DNA of 64,000 bases from Prorocentrum cordatum (GCA_963575745.1 CAUYUJ010020279.1:62001-126000), one strand, 5' to 3'. Shown: positions 19,500 to 29,793, counted from the stretch's first letter. Made by a program: numbers and translations. The notes: generated from the sequence alone by a model not told the origin.

Positions 19500-21150
19500 T
19501 GTTCGTCTTTCCAAGGGCCTTCAAACATCGACTCCTTATGTGTAGGGGCCTCCACATATTGATTCCATTTGTGGAGGGACCTCCACATAATGATTCCATA
19601 TGTGCAAGAGGCTTCCATAATGATATCTTGTGTGGAGGGGCCTCCCACTCGTTGAATCCTTATGCGGAAAGGGCCTGATTACTCTTGTGGGGGATCCTCC
19701 ATATATTGTTTCCTTATGTGGAAGGGATCTCCACATGTTGATTCCGTCTGTGGAGGGACCTCCACATGTTGATTCCTTATGAGCAAGGATCTCCATATTG
19801 ATTTCTTATGTGGAGGGGCCTCCAACTTGTTCATTCCTTATGTGGAAGGGGCCTTCACATAATGATTCCTTATGTAAAAGGGCCTGCACATATGGATTCC
19901 TTATGTGGATGGGCCTTTTCATGTCGATTCCTTATGTGGAGGGGCCTCCACAAATTAATTCCGTCTGTGGAGGGACCTCCACATATTGATTCGTTCTGTG
20001 GCGGGCGATCTCCTTTTCCTCCTCCTCCTTCTGCTCCTCCTCCCCCTCCTTCTCTCACTCCGGCGCAGGGGTTGAGGCGAAGAAGGATCAGAAGGAGTAG
20101 GAGGAGAAAGATGAGGAGGAAAAAAATGAGATTGTTTCCTTTTGTGGGGGATCCTCCACACATTGATTCCTCATGTGGAGGGGACCTCCACATGTTGATT
20201 CCGTCTGTGGAGGGACCTCCACATATTGATTCCCTATGTGCAAGGGGTCTCCATATTGATTTCTTTTGTGGAGGGTCCTCCCACTTGTTGATTCCTTATG
20301 TTGGAAAGGGTCTGCACATATTGATTCCTTATGTGGATGGGCCTTCAAATTATCGGTTCCTTAAGTTGAGGGGCCTCCACATGTTGATTCCGTCTGTGGA
20401 GGGACCTCCACCAATTGAGTTCTTTTGCGGCGGGCCATTTCCTTTTCCTCCTCCTCCTCGTGCTCCTCCCCCTCCTCCTCCCGCTCTGGCGCAGGGGTTG
20501 AGGAGAAGAAGGAGCAGAAGAAGTATGAGGAGAAAGATGAGGAGGAGAAAGATGATTTTGTTTCCTTTTGTGGAGGGGCCTCCCCCAGATGTTTTCCTTA
20601 TGTGCAAGGGGCCTCGCGCATTTTGATTCCTCTTGTGGGGGGGGATTCCTCCACATATTGACTCCTTATATATGTGGAAGGGACCTCCACATGTTGATAT
20701 TCGTCTGTGGAAGGACTTCCACATATTCATTTCTTAGGTCAAAGGGGTCTCCACATGGATTTCTTATGTGGATGGGCCTTCGAATATAGACTCGTTATGT
20801 GGAGGGGCCTCCACATATTGAGTTTGTCTGTGGAGGGACCGCCGCATATTGATTCCTTATGTGCAAGGGGTCTCCATATTGATATCTTGTGTGGAGGGGC
20901 CTCCAACATGTTGAACCCTTATGTGGGAGGGGCCTTCATAGATGAGTTCCTTATGTGAAGGAGCCTGTACACATTGATTCCTTATGTGGGAGGCCCTTCA
21001 CATATCGATCCCTTATGTGGAGGGGCCTCCACATGGATTCCTTGTGTGGAGTAGGAGGAGAAAGATGATGATGAGGAGGAAGAGTAGGAGGCGGAGGTGG
21101 ACACGGGGGAAGCGGATTTACATATCGATTCCTTTTGTGGCGGGGCGGGG
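19500..21150 (+). repeat. 31-bp palindromic minisatellite with higher-order structure
   Basis: The unit is ATTCCTTATGTGGAGGGGCC + TCCACATATTG (31 bp, 29-32 in individual units). Each unit centres on the palindrome TGTGGAGGGGCCTCCACA or a variant. Two CTC/GAAGGA-rich inserts (about 20008-20135 and 20440-20560) are homologous and mark a higher-order unit of about 420 bp. A third partial insert lies at 21045-21110. Minus-strand frames give repeated CGGPST-type peptides, which I regard as non-coding. Confidence 0.9.
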
Positions 21151-21164
21151 TACATATAATGGGA

Positions 21165-21385
21165 GGAGAGGAGAGGAGGAGGAGGAGGAGAGAGAGAGAG
21201 AGAGAGTCAAGAGAGGGAGGAGAGAGACAGAGGGAGGAGGAGAGAGAGAGAACGGGAGAGGAGAGGAGGAGAGAGAGAGAGAGAGAGAAAAAGAGTCAAG
21301 AGAGGGATGAGGATATAGAGAGAGAGAGAGTCAAGAGAGAGAGAGAGGGGGAGGAGAAGAGAGGAGAGATAACGAGAGAAAGAGG
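21165..21385 (+). repeat. (GA)n/GGA-rich microsatellite
   Basis: GAGAGAGAGAGAGA with AGAGTCAAGAGAGGGA repeated four times. Confidence 0.9.
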
Positions 21386-21429
21386 AACGGAATTCGGCAG
21401 AAAACGGGCGGGAACGTTGAGTCAAGGAG

Positions 21430-22260
21430 TCGACTAGGCGGAGGAGACGGAGGAGGGTGTGTTGTTGTCCTTGTTGTCCTCCTCCCCGCCCTCGGAGGCG
21501 GAGTTGTTTTTCTTTTTTCCATGTGGAAACAAAAGTTTTTTCATATTTTTCATGGTCTTCCTGTTTTTCGCTCGCCCGTTCGCCCCCTCGGGGTGTCCCC
21601 GCCGCCCCAGGGCCTGAAAAACATGTAAAACAATAAACATATGAAACAACAGGTGGTTTCACATGGAACAAACAATTAAAAAAAAAACTCCTCCTCCGAA
21701 GGCGGGGAGACGGGAAAAAATAATAAAAAAAAACCTCCTCCGTCTCCTCCGCGTACTCCTCCGCTTCCTCCTTGTTTCTCGTGTTTTTACGTTTGTTCCT
21801 CCTCCCCGCCCTCGAAGGGGGAGTATGAAAACACAAGTTCTGTACAATTGTTATTTGTTTTCCTCTTGTTTCTGTCTCCCGTTCGGCCCCTCAAGGTTTC
21901 CACGCCGCCCCAGGGGGGAGCGAAAAACAGGAAAAAAATGAAAACTATGAAACAACCTGTGTTTTCACAAAGAACAAAAAGGAAACAACTCCTCCTCCGA
22001 GGGCGGGGAAAAAAGAAACAACGAAACAACACCCTCGTCCGTCTCCTCCGCTTACTCCTCCGCTTCCTCCGTTTTTTTTTCCTCTCATTTTTACTGTTTT
22101 TCCTCCTCCCCGCCCTCGAAGGGGGAGCTCTTTTTTCCTATTTCTCCATGTGAAAACACAGGCTGTTTCAAATGTTTCATTTTTTCCTTGTTTTTCGGTA
22201 TCCAGTTCGGCCCCCGCGGACACCCTCCTCCGTCTCCTCCGCTTACTCCTCCCCCCCCTA
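21430..22260. repeat. Triple foldback array, period about 305-320 bp
   Basis: CCTCCTCCCCGCCCTCG occurs at 21478, 21798 and 22102. Each is followed by an AT-rich stretch and then the inverted form CTCCTCCGAGGGCGGGGA or its start, so each unit is itself a foldback. Units are joined by CCGTCTCCTCCGCTTACTCC. A GTTTCATATGT/AAACATATGAAAC dyad lies mid-unit. Confidence 0.8.
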
Positions 22261-22354
22261 CTCCCCTCCCCCGAGATGAGGAGAAGGAGGAGGAGGAGGA
22301 GGAGGAGGAAGAGGACGACGACGACGACGACGAAATGTATGATCACAAGGGGAG

Positions 22355-22510
22355 GCGACCATATATATATATATATATGTGTGTGTACACACGTTGTGAT
22401 GTCCTACAATGGCTGGCGGTTGCCTTAACTATATACAGGTACGTGTTTACAATCACATATATGTATATATACATATATATATATATGTATATATAGGTAT
22501 GCTTACATAC
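22355..22510. repeat. (TA)/(TG)-rich microsatellite
   Basis: ATATATATATATATATGTGT, later CATATATATATATATGTATA. The flanks are unique. Confidence 0.85.
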
Positions 22511-23048
22511 GCACACACATACATACACACCGACGTATGCAGATGAACGCAGATGCAAGCTATTCGAATATGCCTACTAGAAATGTGCAAGTATATCGTA
22601 TACCATGTGCCATATGCCTGATGCCGCGGTCTTCGGAGGTCCAATCCCCACCCAGTAGGTCGGACTGATGGGGCTGAGGTACCAGGGCCCAGTGGGGTTG
22701 GGAATAAGTCAGAATTTGCTGGAATGGGTTCGGAAGCAACTTTTGGGGCGCCTTGGCAAGACCATGTCAGGGCTATTGATCACGATTGGGGAGCCCATCA
22801 CGCCAGAAACCCATTTCGGCCGGATTACGCCCGGGATTAAGCCCAATTAGAGACAAAGCCAGATTAGGCGGGATACGGGATTAGGGAAGAGCAGGCTGGT
22901 ATTCGACCACGGATATACCAGCGCCGCTGAAATTCTAACCTCCAAGGAGTTGCATCTGGGGCTTCTTGAGGCCCTTCCTGCCCTCCAACGAGCCGTCTTA
23001 AGGCCAGCCGATCCTCTGAGGAGCCCCCTCCCTGCCTTCTTGGATGAA
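22511..23048. other. Intervening DNA, no gene
   Basis: 22725-22880 shares GGAAGCAACTTTTGGGGCG and GGATTAGG-like motifs with 8931-9090 and 30540-30840. Nothing else is recognised. Confidence 0.35.
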
Positions 23049-23217
23049 GAAGGTTAACAAAAACGTTTGGAGGTACGCGCGGATTTCTCGCATCGGAGCT
23101 GAGCCAGCCCTCCCTGGCGCGCGGAGCGCGCCAGGGGCGGCGGTGGAGGCGCCGCCAGGGGGGCCCAGCGCAGATCCGAGAAACCCGCGCAGAACTCCAA
23201 ACTGAGTATCGTTTAAC
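23049..23217. mobile_element. Family D GC double-hairpin element, copy 4
   Basis: Ends GGTTAACAAAAACGTTTGGA / TCCAAACTGAGTATCGTTTA + AC. The core CCCTGGCGCGCGGAGCGCGC + CAGGG is a perfect hairpin; the second hairpin (GGCGGTGGAGGCGCCGCC) has one mismatch. Confidence 0.75.
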
Positions 23218-23383
23218 CGATCCCCATCCCCAGCGGCGTGGCCTCGGCCCCACTGGCCGATTTACCCCCCTGGATGGGGATATAGTCCGTTCCCTTCGGG
23301 CATCGAGGGCTGCATCCCCAATGGGGGGGGTAATTTAGCGGGGGTCTCGACGGGGATGGGGCTGGGGATGGGCATTGGTCGAA
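23214..23383. mobile_element. Element M, TIR element abutting D4
   Basis: ACCGATCCCCATCCCCAG at the left, CTGGGGATGGGCATTGGTCG at the right. A second inner pair is TGGATGGGGATATAG / GCATCCCCAATG. Single copy. Confidence 0.65.
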
Positions 23384-23544
23384 CGATACCGACAAAAAGG
23401 TTCTGTTCATGCCGGTTGTTCTTCGGAGCAGGCCGGCTCAGAGCCCACCGATGCCTTCCCAGAAGGCCCTGGCCGCAGCCCCAGGCCTCCGATGTCTCGG
23501 CTTGGCCCACGCGTGGCCCCTGAAGCTCCAGGCACGCCCTCCGA

Positions 23545-23679
23545 AAGGCGCAGTTTGGAAGAAACATAAAACATAGTCAAACGTATGCAAACACAGTCCA
23601 AAAGTAATGGACAACTCGTCACTAAACTATGTTCTACCATTTTTGAATACACCTCCTGTAAAGGGGCATGCCCGACTTA
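23545..23679. mobile_element. Family A MITE, copy 4 (left end decayed)
   Basis: A clear right end CCTCCTGTAAAGGGGCATGC + CCGACTTA and an interior CTAAACTATGTT / AACATAG pair. The left terminus is not recognisable. Confidence 0.5.
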
Positions 23680-24125
23680 CGAACATTGGCCTTCCAAATC
23701 GTTGTTTGACGGCCCCGGGGCCGGCAAGGGCCCTGGCGACATCGGCGAAGCACCTTCCTCCTGATTATGTTCAACACGTGGCGGATCCCCGACATCCTGA
23801 ACCCCAGAATGATGCCATCTCTTGGGGGCGCATCTCATACTTCCGCCGAAGAAGCCGCCCCCGCTTTACCTCCGTGGGATTCCCCCCTCTTCCGCCGAGA
23901 AAGAGACCGCAACGGCTTCGATCCTCGAAGGCCAGGCCCTTCCGGGGGCACGCCGCGTGGGAGGGCCGCCCCCCCCGCGACCCCCGCCCCACCCCCCCAC
24001 CCGCCAAGGTGGCGGCATGGGTACCTGTTCCTCCTCAGATCCCCCCACTGTGCGCGGAACAGATTCTTGTGCGGCGTCGTCGAGCTGGAAGTGATGGGCC
24101 GATGTTTCCCCACCACTACCCTATG
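23680..24125. other. Intervening GC-rich DNA, no gene
   Basis: No repeat or protein signature is recognised. Frames in this stretch run into the following GGA tract. Confidence 0.4.
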
Positions 24126-24129
24126 TAGG

Positions 24130-24250
24130 AGAGGGAAGAGGAGGAGGAGGAGGAGGAGGAGGAGGAGGAGGAGGAGGAGGGGGAGGAGGAGGAGGAGTAG
24201 GAAGAGGAGGAGGAGGAGGAGGAGGAGGAGGAGGAGGAGGAGGAGTAGGA
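24130..24250 (+). repeat. (GGA)n microsatellite
   Basis: GGA with GTAGGA interruptions. Confidence 0.95.
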
Positions 24251-24562
24251 CCTCCTCATCCTCCCTCCTCCCCCGTCCTACATGTGGCAGTGGTGGTGGA
24301 CAATGTGCCCATTATGTTCCTCCTCTGAACCCCCCCTGTGCGCGGCGCCGAGTCTAATTCGGCGTCGTCGTGCTGGAAGGGCGCACCGTGCTCCAGGCAC
24401 AGGGCGCGCAGCGACGCCAGCTGCTCCAAGGTCAGCGCGGGGACGCCGTCCGCGAGGGCCCCAAGCGTGGTCTTCGGCCACTTCTCGGGGGCGGCACAGG
24501 AGGCGTCCCTGGCCCAGCGCGCCTCCCCAGGGTTTCCCAGGGAGGCCCCTCACAGATAGAAA

Positions 24563-24755
24563 AGAGGAGGAGGAGGAGGAGGAGGAGGAGGAGGAGGAGG
24601 AGGAGGAGGCGGAGAAGGCGGAGGAAGGGGGGGCGGAGGAGGAGCAGGAAGAGGAGGAGGAGCGGCAGAAGGAGGAGGGGGAGGAGGAGGAGGAGGGGGA
24701 GGAGAAGGAGGAAGAGGGAAAGGAGGAAGAGGAGGAGGAGGATGAGGAGGAGCCC
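24563..24755 (+). repeat. (GGA)n microsatellite, interrupted
   Basis: GGA with GGCGGA, GCAGGA, GAAGGA variants. The 400- and 359-residue frames across 24282-25511 are produced by this tract and the one at 25004. Confidence 0.95.
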
Positions 24756-25003
24756 CCCCCCGCGAAACCCAGAAGGGACCCCAGAGGTGGCCCCCCCCCA
24801 ACGGAAAGACGAGCTGGGAGGACACGTTGGGCCAGGGACGCCGGTCGCGGCCCCCGAACTTGCTGCCGAAATTCTCCTGGGGCGCACCCCAAAGAGGTCC
24901 GCGAGGGTTTTCCCGAGATCGGCGCCGGACAACACCCCCCCGCCCCCAACGGCGCGCGAAGAAGCGAGCCAGGCACGGCGCCCGCGGCGCAGCCAGGGGT
25001 GTT

Positions 25004-25180
25004 CTCCTCCTCCCTCCTCTTCCTCCTCCTCCTCCTCCTCCCGCCTCCTCCTCCTCCTCCTCCTCCTCCTCCTCCTCCTCCTCCTCCTCCTCCTCCTCCT
25101 CCTCCTCCTCCTCCTCCTCCTCCTCCTCCTCCTCGTCCTCCGCCTCCGTCTCCTCCTCCTCCTCCTCCTCCTCCTTCCCC
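25004..25180 (-). repeat. (CTC)n microsatellite
   Basis: CTCCTC with CGCCTCCGTCTCC near the 3' end. It abuts a family D half element at 25182. Confidence 0.95.
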
Positions 25181-25181
25181 A

Positions 25182-25222
25182 ACGCCGATCCAGGAAACTC
25201 GCGCGGAGCTCCGACAACAGAC
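25182..25222. mobile_element. Family D fragment (right arm only)
   Basis: ACGCCGATCCAGGAAACTCG + CGCGGAGCTCCGAC. The left arm is missing and the CTC tract lies where it would be expected. Confidence 0.55.
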
Positions 25223-25570
25223 GTCTGCGCCGCTGTTCCGTCCCCGATCCTTGCGCAGGGGCAGATCGCCGGCCTCCAGCGCGCCCTTCAGCGCGACGAG
25301 CGGCTCGGGGAAGCCTGAGGGGCAACGTCAATGGGGGGGCAGTCGGGGCGTGGCACCCAAGATGCTCCAAGAGGCCTCGGCGAGAATACCAAATCATGGA
25401 TTTTACGAAGGTGCTAGCCACATGTTGGCCTCTTGGGGGGGGGCACTGATTGAGATCAAGAGTGCCGGGGAGAGCCAGAAATGACCTCCAAGATGGCTCA
25501 AGATATCCCAAGATGTCTCATAATGGCTTCCTCTGTGTGCTGCCCACTTCCCTGATCGAGGCACTTCCTC
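25223..25570. other. Intervening DNA, no gene
   Basis: Includes short CCAAGATGGCTCAAGATATC-type repeats near 25480-25520 (a minor U-like block). Nothing else. Confidence 0.35.
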
Positions 25571-25699
25571 TGGACATCGTTTCTGGATGGGCTGGTGGGG
25601 ATTCGCGAAACGTCAACAATTATGTGTTCAATTGTTGTTTTGCGTATGGTTTTTGCTGTTCCATGATTTCAATAGTCCCCCCCTCCCCGCTCAGAACAT

Positions 25700-25930
25700 G
25701 AATACTTGTGTGCTCCGGTTTAGAACAGACCGTGTTGCAGTCCGTCGAGCAAGAGCTCCCTTTGCAGTCTGCCACAGGAGGAATGTTTTTGTATTCGACC
25801 ACAAAGAGAAGCCTTCTGTATACCGCAGCAAAAAATATTGTTGTAATCGGGCAAAACAGGAATCCATCTATATTCAGTCGCAGACAGAATAATGTTGTGT
25901 TCCGCCGCCGAAATAGTTTGCGCATTACAA
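25700..25930 (-). repeat. Degenerate 27-33 bp minisatellite
   Basis: On the minus strand the segments TTTGTGGTCGAATACAAAAA, GCGGTATACAGAAGGCTTCT, TGCGACTGAATATAGATGG and similar form loose repeats that translate as CGxIQK-type units. It is the only AT-balanced stretch nearby. It may be a relic of a coding tandem repeat or a plain minisatellite. Confidence 0.35.
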
Positions 25931-26105
25931 GAACATGGAGCTTGTGAAGGGATAGTACCATTCGTTTGACTGGAATGGAAGATAGTTCTGGCTTGAGTAG
26001 AATACACATATATTCCTTGTGTGGCGACTTGCCAATCAATATATTTCGCTATTTCCTTTGAAAAGCGATGCAGCCACCCATGCCTGACTTGTGCCTGGTG
26101 CGGTA

Positions 26106-26210
26106 GGAGGAGGAGGAGGAGGAAGAGGAGGAGGAAGAGAAGGAGGAGAGGGAAGAGGAGTAGAGGCGGAGGAGGAAGAGGAGGAGGAGGAGGCGGAGGC
26201 GGAGGCGGAG
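26106..26210 (+). repeat. (GGA)n microsatellite followed by Repeat K copy 2
   Basis: GGA with GAAGAGGA and GGCGGA, leading into GGGGCCGACGCACGCCCCTC (26214-26268), homologous to 12990-13060, which also follows a GGA tract. Confidence 0.85.
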
Positions 26211-26275
26211 ACTTGGGGGCCGACGCACGCCCCTCTGAGCCTGTCCCACCCTAACGTCGGCCCTGGGTGGAGGCA

Positions 26276-26532
26276 CAAAAAACTGCAAAGCATAAGTGTC
26301 TGGCATTCGGAGTGGACCTCTTGGGGTCTGCGCTGCACCACCCCCCTGGCGTGCGGGGCGCGCCAGGGGCGGCGGCGGCGGCGCCGCCCCGCTCGGCCCA
26401 GCGCCGATCCAAGACATCTGCGTGGGACTTGTGAGCGCGCCAGGGGCGGCGCCGGAGGCGCGCCAGGGCCCAGCGCCGATCCAAGAAATCCTCGTGGAGC
26501 TCCGAGTGGAATTATGCCCATGCCGTCTGTCG
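26276..26532. mobile_element. Family D GC hairpin element, copy 5 (duplicated core)
   Basis: Left end AAGCATAAGTGTCTGGCATT, right end GAATTATGCCCATGCCGTCT. Two partial cores are present: GCGCGCCAGGGGCGGCGGCG (26368) and GCGCGCCAGGGGCGGCGCCG (26435), each followed by CCCAGCGCCGATCCAAGA. An internal tandem duplication of about 75 bp is inferred. Confidence 0.7.
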
Positions 26533-27703
26533 CTATTCGACCCAACGTGGGTCTTGGAACTCCCTCGCAGATGAGCGCGAGGACGTCGCCCCCTCCTTCG
26601 ACTCCCCGGGAGGGCCTCGAGCATCGGAGGAGGAGCCATGGGAGAAGGAAACCAGGGTCTGGACGCCGGTGGGACTCCAGTCGTGGCTGGCAAGCGTCTC
26701 GACTGCAACCTTGGCCCTGGGAGCCCTCGTAGACGAGCGTGAGGACGCCGCCCCACGCGACGAAGAACGCCAGCGGCCGCAGCTCGCAGGCCGACGCGGC
26801 CCCCGAGGCCTCGCGGGCAGCAGCCGCCGCGCGGGCAAACCAGGCGCGCTCGTCCACGGGCGCCGCGCACGCCATGCTCCCCGGCTGCGAGGCGGGGGCG
26901 CTGGGCACAGCACGGCCAACCCCCGCCCCCGCCAGGACCCCACCCCCTCAAGGGGCCCCGAAAACGACAGAGCCGTTTTTGCTACCGCTTCCGTTTTTGT
27001 TGCCGTTTCTGCTGCAGGTTGCGCCGCCGTTTCTGCTGCCGGCTCCGTCGCCGTTGTTCTGGCCAGATCTGTCCTTGTTCCAATCCTGGTGCCGTTTTTT
27101 TTGCCGTTTCCGGTCGCTGTTTTTTTGTTTTCAACTTTTTTTAATTCGCGAGAGACACTTTTTCGAACACGGTGAAAAACGACCCTGCCGTTTCTGGAGC
27201 CCCCTAAGCCCAACCCTGACCTCGTGATCCAGGGGGTCCTGGATGGGCGTGCTTTTTTGGGTTCCTGGGCACCAAAATACTTCCCCTCCACCCCCTGCCA
27301 GGACCCCCCCTGGATCCCCAGGTCGGGAGTGGGGGCCCTGGCGGGGGTGGGGGTGGGTTGAGCTGTCCTCAGATGTGCTCACATGGAGCCCGAGAGCCCA
27401 AACCCGATAGAGCAGCCATCAGCCCCGACCCTTGGAGCGCAAGTGGGCAGGCCCTGCGAGGAAGACACAGGTCAAGAGGAGGGGTTCAGGCGGGGCGAAT
27501 CATCGGCCTCCGCGCCGCTTGGAGTGTGCTCAGGTCCCCTGTAGACCTGTGTCGCTCCTCAGGATTGAGGAATCTAAGACGGCGAATCACCGCCGCCCCC
27601 TGCCTTTTTGGAAACGCCCAGCTGCGAGGCAAGGACTTGCTCACATCGAAGCAGAACAAAACTACATGAACATTAGAGGCATCTAAAGTGCGGTCCAAGT
27701 AGC
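26533..27703. other. Unique-looking DNA with a GCCGTTTCTGCT minisatellite
   Basis: 26965-27125 holds loose repeats of GCCGTTTCTGCTGC and GCCGTTTTTG. 27180-27360 is C-rich with CCCCTGCCAGGACCCCCCCT. Open frames on both strands lack recognisable domains. Confidence 0.4.
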
Positions 27704-27869
27704 TGGGGTCGAAAGATCGCGCCGCATCAGCGATGCATCGCCGATGCATCGGCGATGCACCAGCAACGTCGGCGATGCATCGGCGCCGTCGTCGTGGAGA
27801 AAATCGGGCTCCACATCGAGCCGCTGCTTGGGCGATGCATCGGCGATGCAGCGCGATCCTCTGACCCCA
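27704..27869. mobile_element. Family L palindromic element, copy 2
   Basis: CTGGGGTCGAAAGATCGCGC, then CGATGCATCGCCGATGCATC at the left; GCGATGCATCGGCGATGCAG, then CGCGATCCTCTGACCCCA at the right, giving terminal repeats of about 37 bp. The self-palindrome GATGCATCGGCGATGCA recurs. The centre is shared with L1. Confidence 0.75.
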
Positions 27870-28035
27870 TCTGCTCGGACCCCATCTGGAGTCCTAGACA
27901 TAGGAGGCAGAAGACACACATAAACATACACTTCTTGGGCGATGCATCGGCGATGCAGCGCGATCCTCTGACCCCATCTGCTCGGACCCCATCTGGAGTC
28001 CTAGATATAGGAGGCAGAAGACACACATAAACATA
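27827..28035 (+). repeat. 107-bp tandem duplication
   Basis: CTTGGGCGATGCATCGGCGA starts at 27827 and 27934. The 107-bp unit contains the right half of L2 plus AGTCCTAGACATAGGAGGCA and ACACACATAAACATAC, with essentially one base difference. The second copy runs into D6. Confidence 0.9.
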
Positions 28036-28195
28036 CCCTCGAGGAGCTCCGTGCGGATTTCTCGGATCGGCTCTGGACCCCTCTCCCTTGCGTGCAGAGC
28101 GCGCCAGGGGCTGCGCCAGAGGCACTGCCAGGGGGCCCCAGCGCAGATCCGAAGAAACCCGCGCGGACCTCCGACTATGTATACTCATGCCGCGT
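28021..28195. mobile_element. Family D GC hairpin element, copy 6
   Basis: Arms GAGCTCCGTGCGGATTTCTC and GAAACCCGCGCGGACCTCCG. The core hairpins have decayed (CTTGCGTGCAGAGCGCGCCA, GCTGCGCCAGAGGCACTGCC). Its left end coincides with the end of the 107-bp duplication. Confidence 0.7.
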
Positions 28196-28445
28196 GTTGT
28201 TTGTTACCAGATGCGAGGCGGGGATGTATCCACAACCAGCTGGGGATCCAACTTTGGGGGCCTCCGACGATCGGAGTGTTTCAGTCGGGGCGCTGTCTCA
28301 TCGAGTTCGGCCCTCCGGGGCCGTTGCCGGGCCCCGGCGCTATCGGTGACGGCCCCGGGGCGGAAAACGACCCCAAGGGCCAGCGGTCGTGACCGCTGCT
28401 GCGAGGCGAGAAGTTGTCCACAACCACTGCTCATGGAAGAACAAC

Positions 28446-28620
28446 CGCCATGAACATAAACTTCTGAAGCTCCGCGCGGACTTCTTGGATCTGCGGAGCA
28501 CCCCCCCCCCGCCCGGCGCGCAGAGCGCGCCAGGGGCGGCGCAGGAGGCGCCGCCGGAGGGGCCCATGCGCCGATCCAACAAATCCGCGCGGAGCGCCAA
28601 ACGTCTATGCTTATGGCGTC
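28446..28620. mobile_element. Family D GC double-hairpin element, copy 7
   Basis: Ends CGCCATGAACATAAACTTCT and AAACGTCTATGCTTATGGCG pair. The core GCGCGCAGAGCGCGC and GGCGGCGCAGGAGGCGCCGC + C is well kept. Confidence 0.75.
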
Positions 28621-28767
28621 TTTCGTCTGCGAGCATACAATGGACGTCAATCCACAAGAAATCCTCCACAAGAAACCCAAACCTGGAACCCCAGGACTTC
28701 CATTGGTTTTTGGTGTGGAAACGTACCGCTTTCCATAGCGAAGCCATCGAACCCAAGAATCCCAGGG

Positions 28768-29061
28768 CACCCTGGAGGCAAGCGGGGTGTTTCTTGGCAT
28801 GGGCCCCCACTGTAGGGGATCCAGCTTCCCAGGCGATGCCCACGCCGTGAAAAGCATTGCGTCGGGAGACGTTTGGCCGTGTTCGGTCTTCAGGGGGGGC
28901 CGTCGCCGGGCCAAGGCACCCTGGAGGCAAGCGGGGTGTTTCTTGGCATGGGCCCCCACAGTGGGGGATCCAGCTTCCCAGGCAATGCCCACGCCGTGAA
29001 AAGCATTGCGTCGGGAGATGTTTGGCCGTGTTCGGTCTCCACGGGGGGGCCGTCGCCGGGC
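28768..29061 (+). repeat. 149-bp tandem duplication
   Basis: CACCCTGGAGGCAAGCGGGG starts at 28768 and 28917. The unit includes TTCTTGGCATGGGCCCCCAC and GAAAAGCATTGCGTCGGGAG. The second copy differs at a handful of bases. Frames through it repeat the same peptide, so they are no evidence for a gene. Confidence 0.9.
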
Positions 29062-29138
29062 CCTGCAGAGCATCGACAAAAAAACGACTCGGGACGCAGA
29101 GCTGGCCCCGGGGAGGGGGCCTCGGGTGCTGCTAGAAT

Positions 29139-29299
29139 TAAGTCGGGCACGTCATCCTACAGGCGGATTCTGGACGAAAAATAGAAAACAAATGCTCAAC
29201 AAATACTCCAGAATAGGCAAAAATGGTTGTAAAACTCGTCCCCTGACTATGTTTGTCTATTCTTGGATCTTCCTCCTGTGGAGAGGCATGCCCGACTCA
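29139..29299. mobile_element. Family A MITE, copy 5
   Basis: TTAAGTCGGGCACGTCATCC + TACAGGCGGAT at the left, TTCCTCCTGTGGAGAGGCAT + GCCCGACTCAA at the right. Interior CCCCTGACTATGTTT. Flanks TTAA/TCAA. Confidence 0.75.
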
Positions 29300-29427
29300 A
29301 TGCTAGAAGTGCCCCTGGCCAAAGGTGCCCCCGGATGTTCCTCCATGCTGGAGGCCTCGGGGCCGCCTGGGCCTTGTGAGGGTCGCTCTGTGGAGGCCGT
29401 GGGGGCCTCCTTGGGGAGTCCTGGGGG

Positions 29428-29608
29428 TACAGTCGGGGCGTTGACCTAAGGAACCAAAGATAAGGAACGAGGCCCCTCCTTTCCCGTAAGTTAAACTTCG
29501 ATTCCCCATCGAAGACCTTGGGAAAACCTGAGGCAAGCTGTGAAACTATCAAAGAACACGGAGCCCCTCCCCAACGAAAAGGGTTCCTTCTTCAGGGCCC
29601 CTGCTGTA
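29428..29608. mobile_element. Family B TA-flanked MITE, copy 3
   Basis: TACAGTCGGGGCGTTGACCT + AAGGAACC at the left, GGGTTCCTTCTTCAGGGCCC + CTGCTGTA at the right. 181 bp. Confidence 0.85.
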
Positions 29609-29664
29609 CCTCGGGCCAGGGGCACGTCTGGAAACACCCGGGGGTCGGGACTTTTGAGGACCGC

Positions 29665-29793
29665 ACATCAGGCCTCCCTGGCACGCGGAGCCGCGCCAGG
29701 GTCGGCGCCGGAGGCACCGCGGGGGGAGGGGGGGGGCCAGCGCGGACCCACGAAATCCGCGCGGAGCGCCCAAAAATTAAGTTTATGCCGTTT
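29665..29793. mobile_element. Family D GC hairpin element, copy 8 (left arm lost)
   Basis: Core CCTCCCTGGCACGCGGAGCC + GCGCCAGGG and right arm GAAATCCGCGCGGAGCGCCC + ending TTTATGCCGTTTC. A (TTC)n run follows directly at 29790-29823. Confidence 0.65.

Noticed and set aside
24282-25511. Open frames of 350-400 residues on both strands
   Set aside because: They are GGA/CTC triplet tracts read as poly-Glu, Arg, Pro, Ser or Leu joined to GC-rich flanks; frames are open on several strands at once and have no domain.
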